This document shows positions 34,343 through 44,874 of a stretch of 64,000 nt of DNA, in pieces. The notes under the pieces were generated by a model that was not told the DNA's origin, did no database searches, and was given only the letters and a program-made list of their open reading frames with translations. Position 1 is the first letter of the stretch. Every line of letters begins with the position of its first letter. The stretch is from Clostridium fungisolvens (GTDB lineage: Bacteria; Bacillota; Clostridia; Clostridiales; Clostridiaceae). The stretch spans positions 2,728,001 to 2,792,000 of the forward strand of contig NZ_BLZR01000001.1 in the NCBI RefSeq assembly GCF_014193895.1, written 5' to 3'. The position numbers and the translations under genes are program-made.

Positions 34343-37057
34343 CTATTCTAATACTTCCAAAAGCTTATCATAAATCCTCTTTTCTTCTCCACTTTCATTT
34401 GTTCTTATCCTCAATATAGGGATATTGTACTTTTCTAAGATTTCATCCTTCATCCTGTCTCTTTCTAGTTGCCTCGGATTATTTGCATGATAATGATATC
34501 CATCTACTTCAACCACAAGCACTGGCATTTTGTCTACCTTTCTATAAATTAAGAAATCAGTGTGGGTTAATATATTCATCGCAAATTTATACTCAGCTTC
34601 ATTTAGTTTTGAGGTATCACGAAGAAGCATTTTAAGTGGCTGATGCATAACTTTATCTAAGGATTTAAACTTATCATATGATAAGACCTTTTCTATTACT
34701 GCATTCATTAGATTTTCAGAGGTGTGTTCTGAAACCTTTTTATTTCTATTTAACACCTCAAGCAATTTCTCTGAGTAGCTACTATAAAGCAGGTCAAAGA
34801 CAGAATATATATTGCTATCAATAATCTCAAAGTTATTGTAATCTATGTATCTTATTAAATCGCTGATATTGTTATTTCCATTTACTATATCGCTATCAGA
34901 TACTATAAGGATCAGTTTATCCTCTGCACGGGAAACAGCTACATTTATGAGATTAGGATCTTCAATAAAATCATTGGATTCATTAGCTACAGTACTTAAT
35001 ATAATAGTCTTCTTTTCTCTACCTTGATATTTATGTACAGTATCAATTTCAACATTTTCATCTTCTATTACTTTTTGTAATGCTACTATTTGATCTCTGT
35101 AGGGTGATATTATTCCTATTGATTTCTTTGATTTTAAGTTTGTAAGTATTTCCTCACGTATTACATCTATCTGTCTTTGATTATAGTTACCCCTTGCATG
35201 ATTACCCTTAACAGTTTTGTAGACAGCTAAAGGAGCATAGTTTTCTTCTCCACTTGTTAATATTATTAATTCATCATCATAAAACTTCTTATTGCAAAAA
35301 TCTATTATCTTAGGATGACATCTATAATGTTCTTTAAGCAGTGTTTTAGGAACATCATCATATAGACTTATAATAGAAGAAAGTAGGCTATGCTTTGAAT
35401 AATTATAAGCTTCATTTAGATGATAGTGATTGAAAATATTGTTAGTTATGTTTTCAATTTCAGATGATACTATATTAGGCAGTTGCTTTAAATCTCCAAC
35501 TATAACTGCATTTTTTGCAGAGGAAAAAGCTAGTGCTCCTGTTACTACATCAACCTGAGAAGCTTCATCAATAATCACATAATCAAATAAATAGTTCTTA
35601 GCTGCAGAGTTTCTTAAGGAATGGGTGGTGCTTAGTATTACTGGATATTCGTATATAAAGGAATCAAAGTTTTTCCACAATGCTTCTTCAGAAAAGGTAA
35701 ATCTACTCTGCTTTTCACCATACTTTTTAGCTAATTTAGCTTTTAGTAATCTCATAGATTTTTCGCTATAAGTCTTCATTTGATCTTTAAAGCTATAGTT
35801 ATCTAGCAGGGCTTCTATGGCTCTAATCTCTTTAGATAATTCTTTAAACCTAAGCTCATAACAAAGCTTTCTAAGATGCTCAACTATATCTTCCTCACTA
35901 TTCTTATAAAACTTAAAACTGATTATTCCATATTTAAATAGATTTCTAAGTTTATATTTAAGATCAAAGGCTTGATTTTTATCTAATCTAAGATGGTAAT
36001 CCACCATGAAAGACATTACTAAATTAGAGTTATTATTAAATAAGGTTTTATAAGACTTTATTGTGGTTTTATTGATGTTACTATAGCTATTAAAATATTC
36101 AAGCTCTGTGTTTAGACTTGAAAGTTCTTGCTTTAGCCTCGCAAGTGTATTTTGTTTCTCTAACATATCTTCTAAAGTCTTTTGGGAATTTAACAGATCT
36201 ATTTGGATAGTTTCATACTCTTCAGCTTCTAATTTCCACTTACTAAACTCTGGATAATTGCTCTGCTGCCTTTCAAAAAACTTCTTTCTATTTTCACTTT
36301 TTCCTAAATAAGCAGCAATAAAATCTACATCATACTTTTCAAGCTTTTCTAAAACATTTGCAGTTGCAGAATTATTATTAGAAACAACAGCAACAGTTTT
36401 ATCATTTATAATAGCATTAGCAATAATGTTTAATATTGTCTGAGTCTTACCTGTACCTGGAGGTCCCTCTATTACACTTATCTGACTAGAAAGAGCATTT
36501 TCAGTTGCAGACTTTTGACTGATATTAAAACCAAAAGGAAATATAATTTGTTGATGTTTTTCTATTCTTTTTATCTTCTTTGGATTTAAATAATTAGCAA
36601 GAACACTACTTGAGCTAATATTAGTAAGCTTTTCATACTGCTTATTTAAGAAAGTGCTATCTTCATCTACAGAAACATTGATATAACTTGTAAGCATCTT
36701 TAAATATTTAAAACAATCGTTTGATACTTCATTATTTAAGCAGTTTTCTTCTATAACTATCTGAGATTTATTATAGAGCTTATTAAATCCACTCTTAAAG
36801 ATCAATCTATAATAATCTTCGAACTTAAATATCTTGGTAATTCCATTTATGCACTGTTTATTTTCATATATAAATATATTCTATGGATTTAGCTCTTCTG
36901 GCTTTGAAAGCCATCTTACATTGCTATAATTATAGCTATATGTCGTTGGTTTGCCAGTAAAAGTAACATCATACTTTCCGTTATTATATTTGCAATATGT
37001 AATCTTTTCAGTTTTGTCTTCACCTTTTATGAAGATTAGATTTCTTTCTATGTTCAA
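34343..37057 (-). pseudogene. SF1 helicase with C-terminal Vsr/DUF559-like nuclease domain, interrupted by one in-frame TAG
   Basis: The full frame runs from a TTG at 37057 (GGAGA nine bases upstream) to 34343, about 904 codons, with a single TAG at 36881-36883 (codon 59). Codons 1-58 (MNIERNLIFIKGEDKTEKIT...) and 60 onward read on without a shift, so this is a point nonsense mutation or a read-through codon. Downstream are Walker A GPPGTGKT (full-length residues about 198-205), a coiled-coil region, DEAS box VIIDEASQ, helicase motifs (EHYRCHP, HKYQGREKK, VAVSRAEDKLIL) and a C-terminal nuclease-like VVEVDGYHYH. A TTG at 36805 could restart a shortened protein. Probable defence or repair function. 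Confidence 0.82.
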
Positions 37058-37145
37058 CTTTTTGAGTCTCCTCTTTTAATTTTGAATATGATAATATTTT
37101 ACCATATTATACAATATAATGTTATTTATACTGTTGATATATGAA

Positions 37146-37180
37146 AAAAGTAGCTAAAGAGAAGTTCTTTAACTACTTTT
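37146..37180 (-). terminator. hairpin AAAAGTAGCTAAAG
   Basis: AAAAGTAGCTAAAGA and TCTTTAACTACTTTT form a stem. It is nearly the same as the terminator at 18522-18558. It lies upstream of the helicase start on the minus strand and may end a transcript from lost sequence. Confidence 0.6.
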
Positions 37181-37240
37181 AATGCCAATATATTTAACTA
37201 ACGGTATTTCAGCTCTTTCTTTAATTGTAAAACGAAATTT

Positions 37241-37320
37241 CTAATTCAACCATAAAGTTATATATACCTGCCCCCCTAGAAACCTCGATTCTCTAATTTG
37301 AAACTCAAAAGCATATGATA
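37241..37320. repeat. about 98-bp palindromic repeat, partial copy 5
   Basis: TTTCTAATTCAACCATAAAG followed by TATATACCTGCCC matches the left half of copy 4 (21621) with several differences; the right half is not recognisable. It lies in the 388-base spacer between the helicase and the C5 methylase. Confidence 0.4.
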
Positions 37321-37445
37321 TTTTAATATTTAGCAAATCTAAAAGCAAAACGAAACATATTAAAATCATATCTAAATAAGTCTAAAAATATTGTCTTTCA
37401 CATAAAATGTACATATATCAAGTAAAATGAGGTAATATAATATAA

Positions 37446-38612
37446 ATGCAAGAAGATGTCCTTACCTATATTTCTATATTTAGCAGTGCAGGAATAGGTT
37501 GTTATGGTTTCAAAGAAGAAGGGTTTGAGTGCATTGCAACAAATGAGCTCCTTGAAAAAAGAATGAAGATACAAAGATATAACGATAAATGTAGATATGA
37601 TAGTGGATACATTTTAGGTGATATAAAGGAGAAAAATAACTACAAAAAAATTTTAGAAGCAATAGACTTTTGGAAAATAAAGCACAATATAAAGAATGTA
37701 GATGTATTAATTGCAACACCACCATGTCAAGGCATGTCTGTTGCCAATCACAAAAAAAATCTTAATGAGCACATTCGCAATTCTCTGGTTATAGAATCAA
37801 TAAAGGTTATAAAAGATATTTTGCCTAATTTCATTATAATCGAAAACGTACGATCTTTTCTTAATACAATTTGTACTGATATTGATGGTAAAGATAAGAA
37901 AATTAAGGATGCAATAGATGACAATTTGTCACATTTATATAATCTATCCTACAATATTTTAAACTTTAAGGATTATGGTTGCCCATCAAGCAGAACAAGA
38001 ACCCTAATAATAGGTGTTAGAAATACTTTAAGTATTTGTCCAGATCAACTTTTACCTGAAAGAACAAGAGAATTACCACTTCGTGAAGTAATCGGAAATT
38101 TACCTTCCCTAAAAGTAATGGGTGAAATAGATAATAAAGATCTTTTTCATAGTTTTAAAAGGTATCAAACTAGAATGTTACCTTGGATAGAAGAATTAAA
38201 AGAAGGCCAGTCAGCATTTGATAATACAGATAATAATAAAGTGCCTCATACAATTAAAAATGGCACGATTATATTCAATAAAAAGAAAAATGCTGATAAA
38301 TATAGAAGACAATATTGGGATAAAGTTGCACCATGTATTCATACAAGGAATGATATTTTATCTAGTCAGAATACTATCCATCCCAATGATAATAGAGTAT
38401 TTAGTATTAGAGAACTTATGCTAATGATGTCTATACCATATTCTTTTAAATGGACAAAATATGCTGAAGATAAATTGAATAAGATGCCTTTAATTGAAAA
38501 ACAAGCTTTTCTAAAACAAGAAGAGATGAATATTAGACAATCTATTGGTGAAGCCGTACCTACAATAATATTTAAGAGCATTGCAAAAAAAATTAAGAAG
38601 TTTTACTTCTGA
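37446..38612 (+). CDS. DNA (cytosine-5) methyltransferase of a type II R-M system
   Basis: A 388-residue C5 methylase. Motif I is FSSAGIGCYGF (residues 12-22), motif IV TPPCQGMS with catalytic Cys94, motif VI ENV at 133-135, motif VIII near SSRTRTLIIG and motif X as IGEAVP near the C-terminus. The target-recognition region lies between about 220 and 330. The ATG has a distant GAGGT. It precedes the restriction-endonuclease gene, and the pair forms a type II system. Recognition sequence cannot be read from this. Confidence 0.93.
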   Translation: MQEDVLTYISIFSSAGIGCYGFKEEGFECIATNELLEKRMKIQRYNDKCRYDSGYILGDIKEKNNYKKILEAIDFWKIKHNIKNVDVLIATPPCQGMSVANHKKNLNEHIRNSLVIESIKVIKDILPNFIIIENVRSFLNTICTDIDGKDKKIKDAIDDNLSHLYNLSYNILNFKDYGCPSSRTRTLIIGVRNTLSICPDQLLPERTRELPLREVIGNLPSLKVMGEIDNKDLFHSFKRYQTRMLPWIEELKEGQSAFDNTDNNKVPHTIKNGTIIFNKKKNADKYRRQYWDKVAPCIHTRNDILSSQNTIHPNDNRVFSIRELMLMMSIPYSFKWTKYAEDKLNKMPLIEKQAFLKQEEMNIRQSIGEAVPTIIFKSIAKKIKKFYF

Positions 38613-38726
38613 TATTTTTCATATTACTCCCGTTATAATATTAACTAATTTTCATGTATACATAATAATTTTGGGAGTAGTGATAATACGGAAAATTATA
38701 TAAAAAATCACTTAGATAAACATGAT

Positions 38727-39893
38727 TTGGATGTTAGAAAAACAGGAGATGCAAGATTTATGGATCAAAAAATAACTCCAGATATTGTATGTATGATGGC
38801 AGATTGCGTGATTAATTATTTGGATTTTCGTAAAGACAAGACTTTAGAATTTACAGGTAAGGATATTTGGGATTTTGATTATTTTAATAACATTATTAAA
38901 ACCGCATTCTCAAAACCAGATGTAAAAGAAGAAAGTGCAAAACACGAGTATGATAAAATTATTCAGCAGCCTTTGAAGATGTTAAGCTATGCCAAGGTTT
39001 TAAAATGTGAAAAATGGGGAAATACTAATAACTTCAAGGTAAATAATTATGAAATCCTTGAATATATATCATTAAAGGAGTTAAATTCATATAAATTTTT
39101 AGCTATATATTTGAAAAAGGTACTAACAGACAGTGCTCTTATCTCATACTTTGAAAAATTTAAAAATGAAAATACACCTAATGAATTTGCAATATTAAAG
39201 GAAGTTTTCGAAAATTTTATTAAAAAATACACTAAAATAAAAAAAGATTATGAACCTAAAAGAATATTCACTAAAGTACTAAATACTTTTGCAGCTAATA
39301 ATAATATACATGGCACAGAAAAGGGAAGGTATTCAGACAAAAAAATTGTCTTTTCAGATTTATTATATAACAAAGTAAACTGGAGAGATATTGGTAAGGA
39401 TAAACAACAAACAAGGCAAATGCACGAACTAGAACAATCAGAAAAAATGCTACAAAGAGAAGCGATTAATAAATATTATATTGAAAAATCAATAAGAATT
39501 ATTAAGAGAATGCACAAAAAGAGTGAGCTTTGCGATAAATATGCTGTAGGTGATGCTACTCAAGTTCATCATATATTTATGAAAAGTGAATTTCCTAGCA
39601 TCGCCAGTTATCTTGAGAACTTGATTTTACTTACACCAACTCAACACCTATCAAAAGCACATCCAAAAAATAATACAACGAAAGTTGACACTGACTATCA
39701 ACTTTTGTGTTTGTTGGCTAAATCTAATACAATTAGACTTCATTTATATTCAACTAAATCAGAACAAAGAAAATACAGTAAGGATGATTTTGTATTTGTC
39801 ATAAATACTGGTTTAAATGTATCGATTGATAATAGTATTTCTTTTGATGATTTAACTAATTTTTTAATTGAAAAATATAGATGCGCAGATTAG
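38727..39893 (+). CDS. HNH-like type II restriction endonuclease, start region damaged
   Basis: The protein contains GDATQVHHIFMKSEFPSIA (an HNH-type beta-beta-alpha metal motif, HH near residue 281) and LENLILLTPTQHLSKAHP, a pattern seen in restriction endonucleases partnered with C5 methylases. The coding frame continues upstream without a stop to at least 38682 (SDNTENYIKNHLDKHDL), but no ATG, GTG or TTG is in frame there. A GTG at 38680 preceded by GGGAG is off by one base; inserting one base would give MDNTENY. The first in-frame start (TTG 38727) has no ribosome binding site. The enzyme may be silenced. Confidence 0.75.
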   Translation: MDVRKTGDARFMDQKITPDIVCMMADCVINYLDFRKDKTLEFTGKDIWDFDYFNNIIKTAFSKPDVKEESAKHEYDKIIQQPLKMLSYAKVLKCEKWGNTNNFKVNNYEILEYISLKELNSYKFLAIYLKKVLTDSALISYFEKFKNENTPNEFAILKEVFENFIKKYTKIKKDYEPKRIFTKVLNTFAANNNIHGTEKGRYSDKKIVFSDLLYNKVNWRDIGKDKQQTRQMHELEQSEKMLQREAINKYYIEKSIRIIKRMHKKSELCDKYAVGDATQVHHIFMKSEFPSIASYLENLILLTPTQHLSKAHPKNNTTKVDTDYQLLCLLAKSNTIRLHLYSTKSEQRKYSKDDFVFVINTGLNVSIDNSISFDDLTNFLIEKYRCAD

Positions 39894-39939
39894 AAAATAT
39901 AGTCATCACTTCATTTCTGTTCTATAAATAAATGAAACT

Positions 39940-39964
39940 AAAGGAGCCTCAAAAAGGTTCCTTT
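39940..39964 (+). terminator. terminator of the R-M operon
   Basis: AAAGGAGCC (39940-39948) and GGTTCCTTT (39956-39964) form the stem, followed by TTAATAT. Confidence 0.75.
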
Positions 39965-40108
39965 TAATATATTCATAGTTCTGAAATATCTATATAATAT
40001 CGAAAATAATAATTTCCACTTGTATCTAATTCTCAATTTATCGAACCATAGTTCTTTATGAATTATAAAATTATAATTTAATGTTTAAGCAGTGTCTACT
40101 AAATATAT

Positions 40109-40136
40109 AAGACCCATAGTCATTTCTATAGGTCTT
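40109..40136 (-). terminator. terminator of the RHH/zinc-finger gene
   Basis: AAGACCCATAG (40109-40119) and CTATAGGTCTT (40126-40136), one mismatch, with A/T-rich flanks giving T-runs on both strands. Confidence 0.75.
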
Positions 40137-40150
40137 TTAAGTAATTTTAA

Positions 40151-40477
40151 TTATTCTCTTCTGCAACAGCTTTTATGAACCCAATTATCAGATTCCTTTT
40201 GGAACCCTAAATCTGTATAGCATATTACCTCTCCTTGAGAAATAGTGCCAGTGCATACTTGACATGTTGAATTAAAGTCAGCTACTTTGGTCTTCCCCAT
40301 CCATAGAGGCTTTTTCAGTTCAATCAGTTCATTTTTCAACTCATCCTCAGTAAATTCTTTGCAAATCAAATCACGAAGATAACCTGAAAAGTTATTATCT
40401 CCATGCGTAAACTTAGATTTTTGTAACGCTAACCTATAAACATGCTCTGGAAGACTGATTGATATTTTTTTATTCAC
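40151..40477 (-). CDS. RHH-type DNA-binding domain fused to a C-terminal zinc finger
   Basis: A 108-residue protein. The N-terminus (KKISISLPEHVYRLALQKSK) looks like a ribbon-helix-helix (CopG/Arc) domain, and residues about 72-106 hold a Cys/His set CQVCTGTISQGEVIC ... WVHKSCC of PARP-like or treble-clef form. The GTG start follows AGGAG. It lies between the R-M system and the IS element. It could be a regulator of a neighbouring module, or a nicking accessory factor; neither is shown. Confidence 0.65.
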   Translation of the reverse strand: MNKKISISLPEHVYRLALQKSKFTHGDNNFSGYLRDLICKEFTEDELKNELIELKKPLWMGKTKVADFNSTCQVCTGTISQGEVICYTDLGFQKESDNWVHKSCCRRE

Positions 40478-40774
40478 TACTATTATCTCCTATTGTATTA
40501 ATATCTAGTAATATAATATGAAGATAAGCGTAATTGGTGCACATTTTGTATGAGATTATGCTACTATTGTTTACAAATGGTTGAAATTAATTAAAATTAT
40601 TTTTATCTATAAAAATCTATTTTCTCTTTTTAAATAACTTTTTTATAATCTGAATTTATATGTTTTTTATTTTAGTAAGGTATAAAAATCATCTTTTTAG
40701 TAATTGTTCAATTATACTCGAAATTGGTTTCCTAGCTATTTTAGTGGAATTGATGTTTAATACAGACTATATAT

Positions 40775-42128
40775 TTTTCTAAAGATGAATTAATAAAAAT
40801 ACTTGCCAAGGATCCAAATATAAAAACAGCTGAGGATATTCAAAGTGTATTGAAAGATTTGTTTGGAGGCTTACTTCAGCAGATGCTTGAAGGAGAAATG
40901 GATGAACATCTAGGTTATGCTAAGCATGACTATCAAAATAAGAATACAACCAACAGTAGAAATGGTAAGAGTCGCAAAACAATGAAATTTGACTTAGATG
41001 TTCCTAGAGACCGCGACGGCTCATTTGAGCCAGAAATCGTAAAGAAGCATCAAACAGATGTATCTCACTTAGAAAGCTCAATTATCGGTATGTATGCTAA
41101 GGGAATGACTACTAGAGATATAGCAACTCAAGTAAATCAAATGTATGGAATGGATATCTCTCCAACATTAGTTTCTAATATAACTGACAAGATAATTCCT
41201 ATGATTAAAGACTGGCAGAGCCGACCTTTAGAAGCTGTTTATCCAATAATATTTATGGATGCAATTCATTTTAAAGTAAGAAAAGACAATGCGGTAGTGT
41301 CGAAAGCAGCCTACGCTGCCATAGGTGTAAACTTAGAGGGAAAAAAAGATGTTTTAGGAATTTGGATAGGTTCAGATGAATCAGCTAAATACTGGCTTCT
41401 TGTTCTTAATGAATTGAAAAATAGAGGTGTGAAAGATATACTCATAGCTTCTATAGATGGGCTAAATGGCTTTAAAGAAGCCATTAAAGCGGTATATCCA
41501 AATACTGAAATTCAAAGGTGTATAATCCATGAGATAAGAAACTCTAGCAAATATTTGTCCTACAAGGATTTAAAAGCATTCAATGCAGATTTAAAGCTAG
41601 TATACACTGCGGCCACTGAGGAATTAGCGTTAGCGGAGCTAGATAAGCTAGAAGAAAAGTGGGGAGACAAATACTTAATAGCAATAAAATCTTGGAGAAA
41701 TAATTGGGATGAGCTTGCTACGTTCTTTAAGTATCCTCCTGAAATTAGAAAGATAATATATACTACTAATGCTATGGAGAGCTATAACCGTCAGCTTAGG
41801 AAGGTAACAAAAGCTAAGTCAATATTTCCTAATGACGAAGCATTGCTTAAAAGTCTCTATCTAGCAACTGTAGATATAACTCAAAAATGGACTCAATCCA
41901 TTAGAGGTTGGGCACAAATACTAGCTCAATTATCAATCTTCTTCAAAGGTCGCCTTGACGACCAACTATTCTAAATAATATCTTTGACTTAGGCTTAATT
42001 AACTATGCACTGTACTGTAATAAAAAAAACACTTAAAGTAAAATAAGATTGGAGGTCTGTATTTACTCTCCAACCTTAATAAATTAGAATTTATTTTTCT
42101 AAAGTTTACACAAAATACTGACAGACTC
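40775..42128 (+). mobile_element. IS256-family insertion sequence, left end missing
   Basis: The right end is readable as GTTTACACAAAATACTGACAGACTC at 42104-42128 (a 25-base terminal sequence, quoted here only by its ending ACTGACAGACTC). No complementary left terminus (GAGTCTGTCAGT) is found in the 300 bases before the transposase. The transposase frame begins mid-way without a start codon, so the left boundary lies near 40770-40780. Confidence 0.75.
40850..41974 (+). CDS. IS256 family transposase (5'-truncated)
   Basis: A mutator-type DDE transposase. D137 (IIFMDAIHFKV), D203 (ASIDGLNGFKE) and E310 (TNAMESYNRQLRKV) are the catalytic triad. The coding sequence extends upstream of the TTG at 40850 in the same frame to about 40778 (SKDELIKILAKDPNIKTAED), but no usable start precedes it before the stop at about 40754. 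The natural protein is about 400 residues, so roughly 25 conserved residues lie before this start. The catalytic core is intact, yet the missing left end makes transposition unlikely. Confidence 0.85.
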   Translation: MKDLFGGLLQQMLEGEMDEHLGYAKHDYQNKNTTNSRNGKSRKTMKFDLDVPRDRDGSFEPEIVKKHQTDVSHLESSIIGMYAKGMTTRDIATQVNQMYGMDISPTLVSNITDKIIPMIKDWQSRPLEAVYPIIFMDAIHFKVRKDNAVVSKAAYAAIGVNLEGKKDVLGIWIGSDESAKYWLLVLNELKNRGVKDILIASIDGLNGFKEAIKAVYPNTEIQRCIIHEIRNSSKYLSYKDLKAFNADLKLVYTAATEELALAELDKLEEKWGDKYLIAIKSWRNNWDELATFFKYPPEIRKIIYTTNAMESYNRQLRKVTKAKSIFPNDEALLKSLYLATVDITQKWTQSIRGWAQILAQLSIFFKGRLDDQLF

Positions 42129-42341
42129 ATTAAAGATTCCGTATTTTAAACCTATCCATGGAAAGAACATAAAAATATTTGACAACATACAGCGTTTTTT
42201 GATATTGTTCAAAGTATTTTAAACATATAATGAACCACTCATCACTAGCCTATCATGTTACCTTCTGAACGTTGCCGCATAAGAAAAAAATACTCCTATA
42301 CAGTATATATCAACGGCTGGCTTATGCACTTTTATAAGTTA

Positions 42342-42596
42342 TCATATTAACATTTCAAAATAACCAATTTCAACCCACGAATCAATTTCAGGTATAAGTA
42401 TACTTCCAGGTTGAGCCTCGGTATAACCCATTATTCTGTTTTGATTTGAAGGATTAGTAATGCTATATTGAATATTATTACCATAACCAGATTCATACTG
42501 TTCGTCTGTAAGTTCACATTCAAATATACAGCCTTCCATCTCTCTTGCATTATTTTCTATCCAACTCCTTTGAATTATCGTTTGTAGAATTATCAT
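42342..42596 (-). CDS. small hypothetical protein
   Basis: An 84-residue acidic protein with GGGGG nine bases before the ATG. No family is recognised. It is polar, has no membrane segment and ends in SWVEIGYFEMLI. It sits in otherwise gene-poor DNA between the IS element and the DpnII-type system, so it may be a real orphan or an island accessory gene. Confidence 0.5.
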   Translation of the reverse strand: MIILQTIIQRSWIENNAREMEGCIFECELTDEQYESGYGNNIQYSITNPSNQNRIMGYTEAQPGSILIPEIDSWVEIGYFEMLI

Positions 42597-43558
42597 TATA
42601 ATATTCCCCCTTTATTTGGCAAATAACTAAATTTGTTTATAAAAATCCAAGAAATTTGTATAAATCTTTATAAACACAATATATTCTACCACAATTGCCA
42701 TGTGTTGGGTAATAAAGCTTAAAACTTCTCTTTCGCAATTCGGGAAAAATTATAATATAGTGTACTAAATTACAAATAGTAGTCTTATACTATCCAGTGA
42801 TACCAAGAGAATGTAAAATCTTACTCCTCAAGAGGTTAAAATTATACCTAATATCTATAATTAACTTTTATACTTATGAAATTCTCTAACTATCTCATTT
42901 ATACTTGCTCAAGATTGATGATTATCTTCTATCAACTTTAAAACTTTCATTTGGCTACAATCCTCTCGCCTCCTAAGGATAATTTCACGCTATTTTTATA
43001 TTCACTAATTTTAATAACATCTTGTGGATACTTTGTATAATCAAATTTTAAAATCACTTTCTTATAATATATTTTTTCATATTATCAAATAAATTCATTA
43101 TTAATGAATTTTGTCAACCTGTAGTTCTGTATTCTGCAATTCTTAAGAATTCTCACCTGAATATAATGTAGAACATTTACTTCCACTTGATATTACTTTC
43201 AAAATGCACTCCTATTCTATCACAAACTAGGGTACGCATTTCTTTCTCTTAAAATATAAAACTATCAAAACATATATTTTACGAAACTGTCAATTTTAAA
43301 TCTAACTTGTAACTACCTGACATAAAAGACATTCTATGGTAATTATCTTTTAGATGCATATGAATAATTTACATGTAATTTTTCGAGCAATAATAATTAT
43401 CTTTTTAAAAAAATTCTCGAAAGCTATAACCGAAAGTTTTCTAGTATATTATGTACGCTTGTTCTTTGGTACTATCTTACAACATGAATAATAGCTTCCT
43501 ACAGAGGTGATTTCGTCTATCATATTAATAACATTATTACCATCTATAATAAAAGAGT
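42597..43558. other. gene-poor intergenic region
   Basis: Nearly 1 kb of A+T-rich sequence. I find no reading frame with a credible start and no strong repeat. It may hold decayed genes from the island. Confidence 0.4.
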
Positions 43559-43602
43559 TAAGCATAGATGTCCAACACTAATGTGCTCTCTATCTATGCT
43601 TA
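43559..43602 (-). terminator. terminator of the DpnII-like endonuclease gene
   Basis: TAAGCATAGAT (43559-43569) and ATCTATGCTTA (43592-43602) form a perfect stem, with A-rich sequence before it giving T residues on the minus strand. Confidence 0.8.
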
Positions 43603-43629
43603 TATTTTTATAATTTTAATCGTTACTCA

Positions 43630-44490
43630 CTATACAAAAATATCTTCCATTATTCCTTGTTCCATATCATCAATACTATAGATATGTTCCATTACTTCAA
43701 AAGTTTCTCTTAAATTTCCTCTTGCACTCTTCCATCCGATTCCATCCGTAAACCAAACAAATGTAAACCCATCTATCATATCAGCCTCTTTGGATAACAT
43801 TTTATAGCTTCTAGCAGTTTCGTTAAGCTTGGATCCTCCACCTCCATAAAAATTTGTTTCGCATCCATAAATCATACTTTCTGTTTTAACCACAAAATCA
43901 AATCTTTTCGCTGCTTTTCCTTGATTAGAAAGTTCCGACAAATCAATTTGCCACTTTTTCTCTATATCTGATAGGTACATTTCCTTGAAGTATGTAACGT
44001 CTTTTTTGAATCCTGATGCTACAATATATTTTTCAACTAAATCTTCCATTTGATGGCCACCACGGTTTTTACGCCCATTAGAATCCAAGCCTGTCTCAAT
44101 TCCGAATGCATAGTCAACAAGGTTATTAACCAAGTGATTTGATATCATATTAAATAGACCTGTTTTTCTCATAAAAACCTTATACTGTTCAATATCATAG
44201 TTCTGATTTTTAAAATTATATAAGAATGCCCCTTCTTCATCTTGTGCATAAATTTCATTACCTCTTACTGCAAGCAATAATGGTATACATCTTAGTGTTT
44301 CTGGATACTTCTCAATAATATGCATAAACTCAGATTCTATGTTTTTAGATCCGATAAGTGTATTCAAAATATTTAGTTCAATCTTAATTTCATTTACATT
44401 TCGTACAACCTTATCAAAATCAATATAATAATCGTAGCTAGAAATACTTGCACGAAATTTGGTCAACCATTCATCAAAATTTCTTTCCAT
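43630..44490 (-). CDS. dpnB: DpnII/MboI-family type II restriction endonuclease (GATC)
   Basis: A 286-residue protein of the DpnII family. Conserved parts include GLDSNGRKNRGGHQMEDLVEKYI (core RKNRGGHQMED), AKRFDFVVKTESMIYGCETNFYGGGGSKLNETARSYK (cores FDFVVK and ETNFYGGGGSKLNE) and DGIGWKSARGNLRETF. The DxnExK-type metal site is in FDFVV...ETNFY. It cleaves unmethylated GATC. GGAG precedes the ATG. Third gene of the DpnII system, 385 bases after the DpnM-like gene, so it may have its own promoter. Confidence 0.93.
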   Translation of the reverse strand: MERNFDEWLTKFRASISSYDYYIDFDKVVRNVNEIKIELNILNTLIGSKNIESEFMHIIEKYPETLRCIPLLLAVRGNEIYAQDEEGAFLYNFKNQNYDIEQYKVFMRKTGLFNMISNHLVNNLVDYAFGIETGLDSNGRKNRGGHQMEDLVEKYIVASGFKKDVTYFKEMYLSDIEKKWQIDLSELSNQGKAAKRFDFVVKTESMIYGCETNFYGGGGSKLNETARSYKMLSKEADMIDGFTFVWFTDGIGWKSARGNLRETFEVMEHIYSIDDMEQGIMEDIFV

Positions 44491-44874
44491 TACTATTCTT
44501 TCTCCAATCTTTTTTTTAATTATATAATACTACATAAAGATAATACATTACCTTTACTAATTACACCTCTGACTATCTCTAGCATAAAGTACTCTATTTT
44601 ACATTCTTACTTCTTATAATTCATTACTATATAAAACTTCCCTGTTTCTACTTTGTATCTTCTCATCTTGATTTTCTAGTGTCTTCGTTAAAATATAACT
44701 ATACAATTTTTATGTTCTTAACTTTACTCGTTTCTTTAAAGTAATTAAAGATTTACTTAACTTTTTTATAGTTATTTTTATTCATATAATCGCTACACAC
44801 TATGAATAAATCCCAGCCCTCATGACTCAATTTTCTTTCTACCTCTTCTATGTGCTATTATCCTGTTAGCTCCT

